A stretch of DNA of 45,281 nucleotides from Verrucomicrobiales bacterium (GTDB lineage: Bacteria > Verrucomicrobiota > Verrucomicrobiia > Verrucomicrobiales > DEV007): positions 1-45,281 of the forward strand of contig JARGOD010000039.1 in the NCBI GenBank assembly GCA_029210205.1, in the 5' to 3' direction. The notes under the pieces were generated by a model. That model worked only from the letters and a program-made list of their open reading frames with translations, made no database searches and had not been told where the DNA came from. Below are positions 17,111 through 27,200 of the stretch, in pieces (position 1 is the stretch's first letter; each line of letters starts with the position of its first letter). The translations under genes were made by a program, and so were the position numbers.

Positions 17111-17881
17111 TCAGCCTGGGAGAAGGACGTAATTAACAAAGAACTCTCCCTCTTTGCGTTTTCTGATAACGCCATCTTCAAAAATGTGGATCTCGTAGCC
17201 TAGATAGGTAATGAGATCACGGACTTCACGGCCGTGGCCTTCCTCGTCGAGAGGTTCATTCACTTCGAGGAGAATTGTCGGGCGGAATTTCTCGAGAGTG
17301 ATACGGGCTCCGTTGAGGACTGCGATCTCATGGCCTTCGACGTCGCATTTGATAAAGGAAAGCTCTCTCAATTCGTTGTTTTCACAGAAGGCGTCCAGTG
17401 TTGTCGTCTCAATGGTGTCAACTTCGCCGATTTCGGCGTCGGTCACTTCACAAAGTGAAGCCTCGTAGTAGTTTGGGCTGTTGTTGCTGTGAAGGGGCAC
17501 ACTGATCTGTGCATTTCCGATCTTATCAGAAAGAGCGCATGATGAAGTTTTGACATTCTCGAGCTTCAGCGAATCGACATTGTGATTGAGGACCCGTGAC
17601 ATTGCCTCAGTTGGTTCAAAGGAGTAGACCTGTCCCCCTTCACCGACTTGCTCGGAAAGAAAGCGGGTGAAAAGTCCGAAGTTCGCTCCGATGTCCATCG
17701 CCGTTTCTCCGGGCTTTACCAATTCCGCTATGACACCGAGATCGGTTTCGTCAGTGACCCGCGCCGTCTTTAACTTGGACAAGTAGTGCGAATCGCGAAT
17801 TCGATGCTGCAATCCCCGTGGAAGCAGAGGGATAAGGCTCTTGAGAGAAACTCGATCGCTTGGAATTGGGAGAATACTCAT
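17111..17881 (-). CDS. FkbM-family SAM-dependent methyltransferase
   Basis: The enzyme is predicted to methylate a hydroxyl group on a sugar or small metabolite. The fold is visible: motif I in ETAMDIGANFGLFTRFL, motif II acidic end in QVYSFEPTEAM, and the FkbM marker LSFIKCDVEGHEIAVLNGA followed by FRPTILLEVNE. I chose the ATG at 17881 (256 aa, MSILPIPSDR). A TTG at 17923 would add 14 hydrophobic residues and is less likely. The upstream DNA is AT-rich and could hold the promoter. No glycosyltransferase cluster surrounds it, so the substrate cannot be guessed. Confidence 0.87.
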   Translation of the reverse strand: MSILPIPSDRVSLKSLIPLLPRGLQHRIRDSHYLSKLKTARVTDETDLGVIAELVKPGETAMDIGANFGLFTRFLSEQVGEGGQVYSFEPTEAMSRVLNHNVDSLKLENVKTSSCALSDKIGNAQISVPLHSNNSPNYYEASLCEVTDAEIGEVDTIETTTLDAFCENNELRELSFIKCDVEGHEIAVLNGARITLEKFRPTILLEVNEPLDEEGHGREVRDLITYLGYEIHIFEDGVIRKRKEGEFFVNYVLLPG

Positions 17882-17961
17882 ATTGGTAATTATGGAAAAT
17901 ACACATAAAAAGCCATTTATCAACGAGATAATTCATAAATAATATAATTATCAAATTCAAG

Positions 17962-17979
17962 AACCAAAGAGCTTTGGCT
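17962..17979 (-). terminator. Hairpin just downstream of the esterase gene
   Basis: AACCAAA (17962-17968) pairs with TTTGGCT (17973-17979) around a four-base loop, including one G-U pair on the transcript. It starts four bases after the esterase stop on the minus strand and is followed by AT-rich sequence. A Rho-independent terminator is plausible, though without a clean U-run. Confidence 0.45.
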
Positions 17980-17982
17980 TGC

Positions 17983-18879
17983 TCAATTGAGATAAGTTTG
18001 GAAAAAAGAAACAATCTGCCTGTTCACTTCTTCGGTTTTGAATTCAGCACCACCGTGACCTGCTCCGCTGATGATGAGCAGAGTGGAATCAACGCCTTTA
18101 GAGCGGAGCGCTTCATGAAAACGAGTGCTCTGGGAAACAGGAACACCGGGATCTTCGCTTCCGTGAACGATAAGAAATGGAGGGTCGTCAGCGCTGACAT
18201 GGTAGAGTGCACTGGCGTCTTTTGCGAGTTCGGGGGCGTCGGGGACGGGAGTGCCGAGAAGCTTTGCACCATTTGACTGACTGACCTGCTCGTAGGTTCG
18301 ATTTTCGCTGACAACATTCGGGGGCATCGTGAGAAGGTCCGTTGGACCAAACCAGTCGCAGACTGCCTGTAGCATAATTGCCTTCTCATCCTTGCCGGGG
18401 CGCGTGCCCATCAAGGCGGCAAGATGTCCACCCGCGGAGCTTCCCCAGGCGCCAACGGCAGCGTGATTCAACTGGTATTCCCCGGCATTCTCTCTGACCC
18501 ACCGGACCGCAGCAGAGCAGTCATCGATTTGGCCCGGCCATTGCGCGACGTCGGTGAGTCGATAGCCGACACTGACTACGGCAAAACCATGATTGGCGAG
18601 AAAGGCAGCAGGGCACCTGTCCTTGCTTCCGTTCAGCCATCCTCCACCGTGAATCCAGATGACTACCGGGAGGGTTTCCTCCGGGAGCATTTCCGGTCGA
18701 TAGAGATCGAGTTTTAACTCCACTTCATCGTGAACGGAATAAACGATATCCTTGATCACCGTAGTCCCGGGAGGCGGACCTTGATTCTTCTTCTTTTTTT
18801 CCTGCGGGAAAACCGATGAAATCAACAGGGTCAAGGCAAGGAGTAAACAGGGTTTGGTGAAGCGTGAGGCGAAGTTCAT
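17983..18879 (-). CDS. Exported alpha/beta-hydrolase (carboxylesterase/lipase, BD-FAE-like)
   Basis: A predicted secreted ester hydrolase. From the ATG at 18879 it is 298 residues (MNFASRFTKP), with a hydrophobic signal segment LLLALTLLISS and a lysine-rich stretch after cleavage. An in-frame TTG at 18909 adds ten residues and is rejected. The alpha/beta-hydrolase motifs are complete: oxyanion IWIHGGGW, nucleophile elbow GSSAGGHLAAL, acid in VHGSEDPGVPV and histidine in ISGAGHGG. PVC genomes use such enzymes to remove acetyl or feruloyl groups from polysaccharides. Its divergent neighbour is a sulfatase, so a glycan-deacylating role is reasonable but inferred. Confidence 0.87.
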   Translation of the reverse strand: MNFASRFTKPCLLLALTLLISSVFPQEKKKKNQGPPPGTTVIKDIVYSVHDEVELKLDLYRPEMLPEETLPVVIWIHGGGWLNGSKDRCPAAFLANHGFAVVSVGYRLTDVAQWPGQIDDCSAAVRWVRENAGEYQLNHAAVGAWGSSAGGHLAALMGTRPGKDEKAIMLQAVCDWFGPTDLLTMPPNVVSENRTYEQVSQSNGAKLLGTPVPDAPELAKDASALYHVSADDPPFLIVHGSEDPGVPVSQSTRFHEALRSKGVDSTLLIISGAGHGGAEFKTEEVNRQIVSFFQTYLN

Positions 18880-18938
18880 CACGATCAGGTTAGAGACCGA
18901 TTGTTGCAAAGTCGATACGGCATCGTGTATCGATCCTC

Positions 18939-20435
18939 ATGAAAGTTTGGATTTGTTTTACCGTTTTTCTGTCAGCACTCCTTGCCGGGGTATCGCCGGC
19001 TGCAGAACGACCCAATATCCTGTTCATCTTTTGTGATGATCATGCAACTCAGGCGATCAGTGCATACGACGGCCCTCTCGCCGGGCTCGCGCCGACTCCT
19101 AACATTGATAAAATTGCAGAGCAGGGAATGCTATTTCGGAGGTGTTATGTCACCAACTCGATCTGCGGACCTTCAAGGGCCGTCGTTCTCACGGGCAAGT
19201 ATTCCCATCTGAACGGCTTCAGGAATAATGGAGATACCTTCGATGGCTCTCAGGAAACCGCGCCGAAGCTTCTCGGGAGGGCTGGATACGAAACTGCGAT
19301 TGTCGGAAAGTGGCATTTAAAATCCGAGCCGACTGGTTTCGATCACTACGAAGTCCTTAAAGGACAGGGTCAATACTACAATCCCCGCCTCCTAACCAAT
19401 GGCAAAATGGTGAATCACGAAGGTTATACGACTGACATCATCACCGACCAAACTCTGAAGTGGCTTGAGCAACGTGACCGGGATAAACCATTTTTTCTCA
19501 TGAGCCAGCACAAAGCTCCACACGGGCGCTGGGAGCCTGCATTCAGGCATCTTGATTTCCTCGAGGACGTCGATGTCCCGGAGCCGCCGACCTTGTTTGA
19601 TGACTACTCCGGGCGCAGTAAAGCGGCTTCGATGCACGAAATGGGTATCGCCGATCACATGGGCGACCACCGGCTCATGTTGGAATATTCAAGCAAGTTC
19701 ACGCCTGAGCAGTTCAAGAAATTCGACGGATTTTTCCGCCCCAAGAATGAGGCATTCCTCGCCGCAAAACTCGAAGGGAGAGATCTCACACGCTGGCATT
19801 ATCAACGATACATCAAGAATTACCTTCGATGTGTCAAAGCGGTTGATGAAAATGTAGGGCGTTTGTTAGGGTATTTAGAAGACCATGGCCTCGCGGAAAA
19901 TACTATCGTTATCTACAGCTCGGATCAGGGGTTTTACCTCGGAGAGCACGGATGGTTCGACAAGCGCTGGATGTATGAGGAGAGCTTCCGCACCCCCTTG
20001 CTTGTTCGCTGGCCCGGAGTCGTCAAAGAAAATGTTGAGAATGATACTGACCTTGTTTCGAATCTTGATTTCCTTCCCACTTTTCTTGAAGCCGTCGGAG
20101 CGCCGGTTCCTGAGGAGATTCAGGGGCGTTCATTGGTTCCAATTTTAAAGGGCGACACTCCTGACGGCTGGCGAAAAACGCACTACTACCACTATTATGA
20201 ATCGGGAGGGCATGGAGTCCCGCTCCATTTCGGAGTGACGGATGGGCGCTACAAGCTGATTCGTTTTCCTGAGAAAGAGATTGATGACTGGGAGCTATTC
20301 GATATCCAGGCTGATCCGCTTGAACTGGAAAGTCGCTATGGCGATTCGACTCTGGAAGAGGTGCAACGCAGCCTGAAGAAAGAACTCACTCGACTGCGCG
20401 GGCAGTATGAGCTGCCCGAGGGCGAGCTGGATTGA
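18939..20435 (+). CDS. Exported Cys-type sulfatase (S1 family)
   Basis: It hydrolyses sulfate esters, probably on a sulfated polysaccharide, outside the cytoplasm. Residues 1-22 are a signal peptide. The N-terminal metal site is in PNILFIFCDDH. The formylglycine motif is Cys76-Gly-Pro-Ser-Arg80, in SICGPSRAVVLTGKY; Cys76 must be converted to formylglycine by a maturase. The C-terminal metal motif SSDQGFYLGEHGWFDKRW, with YEESFRTPLLVRWPG after it, is common in S1 sulfatases of Planctomycetota and Verrucomicrobiota. The 498-residue length is normal. No maturase is encoded in this window. The gene precedes a Tat-exported oxidoreductase by 59 bases. Confidence 0.93.
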   Translation: MKVWICFTVFLSALLAGVSPAAERPNILFIFCDDHATQAISAYDGPLAGLAPTPNIDKIAEQGMLFRRCYVTNSICGPSRAVVLTGKYSHLNGFRNNGDTFDGSQETAPKLLGRAGYETAIVGKWHLKSEPTGFDHYEVLKGQGQYYNPRLLTNGKMVNHEGYTTDIITDQTLKWLEQRDRDKPFFLMSQHKAPHGRWEPAFRHLDFLEDVDVPEPPTLFDDYSGRSKAASMHEMGIADHMGDHRLMLEYSSKFTPEQFKKFDGFFRPKNEAFLAAKLEGRDLTRWHYQRYIKNYLRCVKAVDENVGRLLGYLEDHGLAENTIVIYSSDQGFYLGEHGWFDKRWMYEESFRTPLLVRWPGVVKENVENDTDLVSNLDFLPTFLEAVGAPVPEEIQGRSLVPILKGDTPDGWRKTHYYHYYESGGHGVPLHFGVTDGRYKLIRFPEKEIDDWELFDIQADPLELESRYGDSTLEEVQRSLKKELTRLRGQYELPEGELD

Positions 20436-20494
20436 GACGTAGTTGCGCCGGAAAACGGCTCGACGAGAGTGGATCGAATCGTTGTCCTTAGTCC

Positions 20495-21832
20495 ATGACA
20501 ACGAGACGACGTTTTCTTCAAGGGGCGGCTACCGCTTCCGCTATTGCAGCCGCGCCGGCAATTGTTCGGGGGCAAAATCTGAACTCGAAGCTTCAGCTCG
20601 CTTCAATCGGATCAGATGGTAAGGGGTTCAGCGATGTCAAAGCGATGTCATCTCACAACTACCAGAAGTATGTCGCATTCTGTGATGTTGATTTGGAACG
20701 GACGCTGAATGTGAAGAAGCTCAGCCCGGAGACACCAATTTATCAGGATTTCCGCGAGATGTTTGCCGAGAAGTCTGATGAAATTGATGCGGTGACGGTC
20801 TCCACTCCGGATCACATGCATGCTTACTGCGCGATTTCCGCGATGAATCTTGGCAAGCATGTCTACTGTCAAAAGCCGATGACTCACAATGTCTGGGAGA
20901 ATCGTGAAATGATGAGGGTGGCTCGTGAGACCGGGGTGATTACACGGCTCGGTAACCAGATCCATTCTCATAAGTTTTATCGGACTGCAGTGCAAATTGT
21001 TCAGTCGGGACGAATTGGGAAAGTGAAAGAAGTGCAAAGTTGGGTGGCCACTCCCGGGCACGGGCGCAGCATGCACCTCAATCGACCTGAAGGCGTCGAC
21101 CCGGTGCCGGATTCACTGAACTGGGACAGCTGGATCGGAGTTGCCCCGATGCGCCCGTATTCGGCTGAGCATCGATGCTATCATCCTTGGGGATGGCGTG
21201 ACTGGCAGGACTTTGGAAGCGGCGCGATCGGCGATTTCGGCTGTCACATTCTTGATCCCGTTTTCACGGCGCTCAAGATCACGGGCCCAAGTGATGACTA
21301 TTTCGCGGACCACTCAGGAATGAACGATGAGGTTTGGCCGGCACAGACTACTTATCGGTTCACTGTCCCCGGCACCGAGTATACAGCGGAAGATCGTCTC
21401 CAGATTACCTGGAATGATGGAGGGCGGTCCGCTTCCAAAAAGGGTTCTCACGTTCCTGAAAATGAGGAGCTCCCCCGCAGTGGATCACTCTTAGTCGGTG
21501 AGACCGGAACTTTAGTAATACCTCACGTGGCGGAACCAAAAATCTATCTCCCGAATGGTGAACTCACAGAAGATTATGAAATGGCCGAAGACGGTGATCA
21601 CTATCACGGTTGGATCGATGGCTGCATTCTTGAAGAGCAGCCCACTGATGGTTTCGAGTACGGCGGACGCCTCACTGAAGTCATTCTTCTCGCCAATATT
21701 GCGATCCGCTTTCCAAAGGAAACATTGAAATGGGATGCTGAAAGAATGGAGTTCACCAACAATGACGAAGCGAACAAATTTCTTTCCCGCGACTACCGCG
21801 AAGGATGGGATTTGAAAAAGCTACTTGGCTAA
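20495..21832 (+). CDS. Gfo/Idh/MocA-family oxidoreductase with Tat signal
   Basis: An NAD(P)-dependent sugar or cyclitol oxidoreductase predicted to be exported folded by the Tat system. The signal is MTTRRRFLQGAATASAIAAA. The Rossmann domain follows, with a poorly canonical glycine motif (LASIGSDGKGFSDV) and the family landmarks AVTVSTPDHMHAYCAISAM and LGKHVYCQKPMTHNVWE, where the lysine is in the EKP-like motif. The 445 residues match the roughly 450-residue PVC branch with a C-terminal SRDYREGW tail. Related exported enzymes in Bacteroidota and PVC act on glycosides. It lies downstream of a sulfatase on the same strand, so co-transcription is likely. Confidence 0.9.
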   Translation: MTTRRRFLQGAATASAIAAAPAIVRGQNLNSKLQLASIGSDGKGFSDVKAMSSHNYQKYVAFCDVDLERTLNVKKLSPETPIYQDFREMFAEKSDEIDAVTVSTPDHMHAYCAISAMNLGKHVYCQKPMTHNVWENREMMRVARETGVITRLGNQIHSHKFYRTAVQIVQSGRIGKVKEVQSWVATPGHGRSMHLNRPEGVDPVPDSLNWDSWIGVAPMRPYSAEHRCYHPWGWRDWQDFGSGAIGDFGCHILDPVFTALKITGPSDDYFADHSGMNDEVWPAQTTYRFTVPGTEYTAEDRLQITWNDGGRSASKKGSHVPENEELPRSGSLLVGETGTLVIPHVAEPKIYLPNGELTEDYEMAEDGDHYHGWIDGCILEEQPTDGFEYGGRLTEVILLANIAIRFPKETLKWDAERMEFTNNDEANKFLSRDYREGWDLKKLLG

Positions 21833-23005
21833 TCACTTCGGCGAATACCAGCGGCCGAGCTTCTCGACGATTACCCGTTTCACGTTGTCGGGATCAATTT
21901 CTCCGGAAGCTCGATAGATGATCTCACCGCCCGGCGCAATAATCACCGTGTGAGGAAGAGTGCCTTCCCACTCGGGGTCGAGCGCCTCCGCCAGTTCGTC
22001 AGTACTGCCTTCAAAGAGATAGTTGTTTGTCGTTCGCCCCTCTTCGAGCACAGACGCTTCGGTCAACCGGGGCATCGCGGCATGGAAACGGCCCAGAAGC
22101 GTTTGTACCTTATCCTTCGCTTCCGGACTGTCCGTGCTGATAGTGATCATGTCGAATCCGCGAGTCTCAAACTGGCGTCCGATATCAACAAGGTGGGGCA
22201 TCTCGCCGAGGCAGGGGCCACACCAGGTCGCCCACAGGTTTACCAGTCGAAGTTTCTCTGTCGAATTTTTGCGCAACGATTCGACGCCACTTTCACCGAT
22301 CAGTTCAACAGTAACTTCTCTCGATTTAAACTCCTCGTCATACTCCGTCACGAGATGACGCTTGTAGGCCCATTTCGTAGAACAACCGTGTGCTCTTGTT
22401 TTCGGAACGGGGACCGCATCACCGGCAATGAGAGCGTCGATCGCATTTCTCGCATCATGCGATTTGATGGTGGCAGGATCGCCAAACTTGGAATCATCGA
22501 TTCTTCCGACGTAGCGGAGGATCCGCTCGTTATCAAAAATGAAAAGGTGGGGTGTCGCCATCGCCCCGAAGGCTTTGCTTACGCTTTGAGTTTCACCATC
22601 ATAAAGAAAGGGGAAATTAAACTCGAAATCTACGGCATGTTTTTTCATGTCTTCGAGCGTGTCGCCGTAGACTGAGTAGCCGAGTTCATTGAGTCTAACT
22701 GACTCGGGGTCGTTGGGTGAGATCGCGACGAGTTGGAAGCTTTCGTCGGCATAATCTTCGACGATGGCTTTTACCCGTGATTCAGCTCCCTGGGCGCTCG
22801 GACAATGATTGCAGGTGAAAAGAACAGCAAGAATCTCAGCATCCTTGTAATCAGAAAGCGTGTGCTGTTTGCCATCGACACCCGGAAGATCAAAGTCCGG
22901 CGCATGAGCTCCGATCTCGAGGGTTTTAACCTTCTCAGGCTCTGCACTGGGGAGGTATGTCGTCAGCAATAGCAAAAGTATCGCCGTTGTTTTTAGCCGA
23001 TTCAT
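21833..23005 (-). CDS. Exported protein with two thioredoxin-fold domains (redoxin plus TlpA-like)
   Basis: A predicted extracytoplasmic thiol-disulfide protein of 390 residues with a signal peptide (1-21). Residues 27-200 are an AhpC/TSA-redoxin domain with an unusual Cys65-Asn-His-Cys68 centre in LFTCNHCPSAQGAE. A linker with GCSTKW (Cys208) follows. Residues about 230-385 are a TlpA/ResA-like domain with the classic WCGPC (261-265) and cis-Pro TLPHTVIIAP. It may serve disulfide exchange or cytochrome c maturation, which fits the exported cytochromes downstream. Its stop directly abuts that of the convergent oxidoreductase, with no base between them. Confidence 0.85.
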   Translation of the reverse strand: MNRLKTTAILLLLLTTYLPSAEPEKVKTLEIGAHAPDFDLPGVDGKQHTLSDYKDAEILAVLFTCNHCPSAQGAESRVKAIVEDYADESFQLVAISPNDPESVRLNELGYSVYGDTLEDMKKHAVDFEFNFPFLYDGETQSVSKAFGAMATPHLFIFDNERILRYVGRIDDSKFGDPATIKSHDARNAIDALIAGDAVPVPKTRAHGCSTKWAYKRHLVTEYDEEFKSREVTVELIGESGVESLRKNSTEKLRLVNLWATWCGPCLGEMPHLVDIGRQFETRGFDMITISTDSPEAKDKVQTLLGRFHAAMPRLTEASVLEEGRTTNNYLFEGSTDELAEALDPEWEGTLPHTVIIAPGGEIIYRASGEIDPDNVKRVIVEKLGRWYSPK

Positions 23006-23040
23006 AGTGAAATTTCAGATACAACTGGAGTTGGATGAGG

Positions 23041-24036
23041 TTAAGGGAGCCGGTCTGAGCCCGTTGCTGCCCCATTAATCATTCCGTCGAAGTCAGCAAA
23101 AAATTCAGGTCCCAATTCGTGAGAGAGGTGTTCTTTAAGGAAGGGGAGCATTGCTTGAACAGCTTCGACCTCGTTTACATAGAGAAACATGTCTTTCAAC
23201 TTGTTCCATCTCAACCTGGGCATGGTCCGAACCCGGAAGTTGTGTGTATCAAAATCACTCAGTAGTTCGCTTCCCCTTTCCTGCCGCTGCTGATTGTCAC
23301 GAGCCCTTTTCTGTTGATCTCGATCCATTCCTCGCAGCAAACTTTCTCTATTTGCCTCCAAAATTTCAACCATCCTCAGCTCTTGCTCGATACGTTTGCT
23401 CCAAGCGTTCATCAGGGCTGCAGGATTTTCAAGACGGAGAAAAGGTAGGATGGTCTGCTCGTACATCCCCCCGATTTTCAAAGGAGAAGCTTCCCACCCG
23501 GAATTCTGATTAAGAAACCGTTCCAAGTCGTAAGCTTTTACAAATACGGAGTTGGTTACCGGCCCGATCAGGTCACCAGTGGGAAACTCATCAAGTTCAC
23601 TCAAGCTCTCAATGTAGGCCATCAAGGGTTCGATCACATCACCTCGATCTTTTGCCTCTGCTGCTTTACAAGTAAGCGAAAGATAACGGAGTTGAATTTG
23701 AATAGACTTAGCTTTCGAAGGGTCATCCAGGTTATTCCTTGGATCTTCGCGCCATTCTCTGAAGTCGGACCCGGGACGGCCCTCGCGCTCGTAGTTTACT
23801 AGCTCAATACAATCGATGTAGAGATCCATAGCTTCCCGTGGGCTTGCTGCGGCTGCGGCAAAGCGGTCACCTGCAGTCAAATTTCGATTCGCGCTGTTTT
23901 CTTCGATCGCCTTTTCAATTTCTTCCGCCTGTTTCTTTATTGATTCGATTTGTTCGAGAGTAAGATCTGATGCTCGTGATTGAAGCTGACAAAATGCAAT
24001 TACGATTACGGCGGGGAGTAGGGTCCGAAGGTTCAT
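23041..24036 (-). CDS. Hypothetical exported protein
   Basis: I do not recognise the family. I take the ATG at 24036 (331 aa) because MNLRTLLPAVIVIAFCQLQS is a signal peptide. The open frame runs to 24204, but the extra 56 residues look non-coding. After the signal comes a charged helix (LTLEQIESIKKQAEEIEKA), then mostly helical sequence rich in Arg, Glu and Leu, with no cysteine motif in the mature part. It follows the same strand as the thioredoxin-fold protein (start 23005), 35 bases upstream of it, so the two may form one operon. Confidence 0.7.
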   Translation of the reverse strand: MNLRTLLPAVIVIAFCQLQSRASDLTLEQIESIKKQAEEIEKAIEENSANRNLTAGDRFAAAAASPREAMDLYIDCIELVNYEREGRPGSDFREWREDPRNNLDDPSKAKSIQIQLRYLSLTCKAAEAKDRGDVIEPLMAYIESLSELDEFPTGDLIGPVTNSVFVKAYDLERFLNQNSGWEASPLKIGGMYEQTILPFLRLENPAALMNAWSKRIEQELRMVEILEANRESLLRGMDRDQQKRARDNQQRQERGSELLSDFDTHNFRVRTMPRLRWNKLKDMFLYVNEVEAVQAMLPFLKEHLSHELGPEFFADFDGMINGAATGSDRLP

Positions 24037-24266
24037 TGTCGGGATCGTATCGGCTAAGGAAACCTCCGACAACACTGAATTTGCGCTCGCTGAACCGGTA
24101 ACGCGGAGGCATTTTCTTTCTTTCCAACTGTGTGTAATTCCTGAGTTTGAAGAAAACAATCCTGAGCGATTGTCCTGCGATCTGGCCTTTTCCCGTCGCG
24201 TCAACTCATTGACCTCTTTGCGAAAAAGAAGAAAACTGCCGAGCTGCGAAATTTTGTATAGCCCTC

Positions 24267-27200
24267 ATGAAATCAGCTTTCATCGCTCTCCTTGCCATAG
24301 CTTCCCAAACGGTTGGTGCTGTTGATTTTAATCGCGACATTCGTCCTATACTTTCCAACAAATGCTTCGCTTGCCATGGTTTTGATGAACATGAGAGGAA
24401 AGCGGACCTCCGCCTCGACACTCGAGAGGGCGCATTTGAAGATCTCGGTGGGTATGCCGCGATCGTGCCCGGCGATCTCGAAAACAGCGAGGCGTGGTAT
24501 CGGATTGTCACTGATGACGAGGACGATCTTATGCCGCCGCCGGAGTTTCACAAGCCACTGACTGAAGGTGAGAGAGATCTCATCAAGGATTGGATTGAAG
24601 CAGGTGCAGAATACAAAACGCACTGGTCCTATGTCCCTCTGATCCGGGATCAGGAAATTGCGGTGGACCGCTCTTTGATTGATCATTTTATTGGTGCTCA
24701 ACTCAAAAAAGCAAATCTCGAGCCGGTGGGGCCTGCAGATCGAGTCACGCTCGCGAGGCGTTTGCATTTTGATCTCCTCGGATTGCCGGCGCCGGTTGAG
24801 ACGATCGACTCATTTGTCGCTGATGAATCGGCGCATGCCTACGAGAAGCTTGTCGATCAGCTTCTCGCCGATGAAGCCTTTGGTGAACGTCTTGCCGTTT
24901 ACTGGTTGGACCTCGTTCGGTACGCGGACACGATCGGCTATCACTCTGATAACCCCATGGAAGTGTCCGCATATCGGGACTACGTGATCTCCGCGTTTAA
25001 CCGGAATCTTCCCTACGATCATTTTACGATTGAACAGCTCGCCGGAGATCTTCTCCCGAATGCGACGCTCGAACAGAAAATTGCATCCGGATATAATCGC
25101 CTCCTTCAGACGACGCAGGAAGGTGGAGCTCAAGCAAACGAATACAAAGCGATCTACGAGGCGGACCGCGTTAGAAACGCTTCGACGGTATGGCTGGGAT
25201 CGACAATCGGATGCGCTCAGTGCCACGACCACAAATTCGATCCGTTCACGGCGCGGGACTTTTATTCCTTTGCTGCTTTCTTCGCTGATATAAAAGAGAA
25301 GGCGGTGGGAAAGCGGGACATTAATTTGAAGCTGCCGACGGAGGCGGAGCAGGGCGAAATTGATCGTCTCAAGTCCGAATTGAAAGCCACTTCCATTGAA
25401 ACAGTCCTTTCTCAGAATCCGGCACTTTCGCAGGCGGTGGACGAAGGGGCTTTGCAATGGGAGGCCGAAATGCAGGATCAATTGGAAAAGGCTCTCGCTG
25501 CGATTGAGCGAGCGTCAAAGCCGGTCGCCTTCACCTCAACCGGGGGGCAGAGGTTCAGGCTGCTTCAGGATCGATCGCTTCTCGCGGAGCGTGGTAACCC
25601 AAACACCGCTGACTACAAAGTGACTATTAAGGAGACCGGGACATTTCAGGCAGTGCGACTTGAGGTCATGATGCATGAGTCGTTTTCAAAAGGGCTTTCA
25701 CGGGGAAATGGCAATTTTGTCCTCACTCATTTTCGCGTCAAAAAAGGAGACCGGATTCTGCCGCTTGAAAAAGCGAGCGCGACTTTTGAGCAGGACAGCT
25801 ATCCAGTCGCGGGAGCGATTGATCCGTCGAAGGAGAGCGGTTGGGCCGTTTCGGGGCAGACTGATTCAGCGGCGAATCAGGAAGCGATCTTCGTCCTTCG
25901 TGATCCGGTGACTCTCGCCCCGGGCGAGGCGCTCACGATCGAGCTGCAACATCGTTCGAGGCACGCAAAGCACAATATCGGACGATTTCGCTTAGGGCTT
26001 ACCAGTGACACGGCCCTGATTGCGCCGACCGGTGTGGGGAAGCTCGCCCCTGAGCTCTTGAGCATCTTCGCAAAGCCTCCGGGGGACCGCAGTGAAGAGG
26101 AAGCGAAAAAGCTCCGGGATCAGTATCTCGCGATCACTCCTCTTCTCGCCGAAGCAAGATCTATTCACGCCGGGGTCGTGAAATCTCTTGAGAAACTCGA
26201 AGCGGGTCTGCGCACCATGTTGGTCGCGGAGTCAATGGACGAGCCCCGCGTTACCCGGCTTCTTCATCGTGGTGACTGGATGGACACGAGTGGAGAAGTG
26301 ATCGCGCCGGCGCTTCCGGCATTCCTTCCCAAAGATGCGGACTTGCCCACCGACCGGCGCGGAACCCGTCTTGATCTGGCGCAATGGATTGTCGCCGATA
26401 GCAATCCGCTGACGGCGCGGGCTTTTGTGAATCGAATCTGGATGTTGTTTTTTGGAGAGGGAATTTCCCGAAATGTTGAAGACCTCGGCGGGCAGGGCGA
26501 ACCACCAACTCATCCCGAGTTGCTGGATCAGCTTGCGATCCAATTTCGCGAAAGCGGCTGGGATGTGAAGGGATTGATCAAAGAGATGTTGATGTCGGAT
26601 GCTTACCGGCAATCGTCGATCCCATCTCCTGAGTTGGTCGAAAAAGATCCGACAAACCGGCTTTACGGACGGCAGGGGCGCTGGCGAGTCAGTGCCGAAT
26701 TCGTCCGCGACACCGCTCTCAGTTTAGGCGGTTTGTTAGAGCGGGATGTCGGAGGATTGAGCGTGAAGCCTTATCAGCCCGAAGGATACTGGCAGCACCT
26801 GAATTTCCCGAAACGGGAGTGGGAGCGCGATGAGGGGAAAGGTCTTTACCGTCGTGGTCTCTACACCTTCTGGAGTAGGAGCTTCCTGCATCCTGCGATG
26901 ATGGCCTTTGACGCGCCGAGCCGTGAAGAGTGTACGTCGAGGCGCTCACGTTCCAACATTCCCCAGCAGGCTCTCGTCATGCTGAACGATCCTGCCTTTG
27001 TTGAAGCCGCCCGCGCATTCGGGGAGCGCATCGCGTTGAGTGAAGGTGATCCCGAAGAAAAAATCGCTGCCGGTTGGAAGATGGCGACAGGCCGCAACGC
27101 GAGCGCCGACGAAATCGGAATTCTCCGCAGTGTCCACGACTGGCAGGAGGCGGCCTACACCGACAATCCCGCAGGTGCGCAGGAGTTTCTCAGCGTGGGG

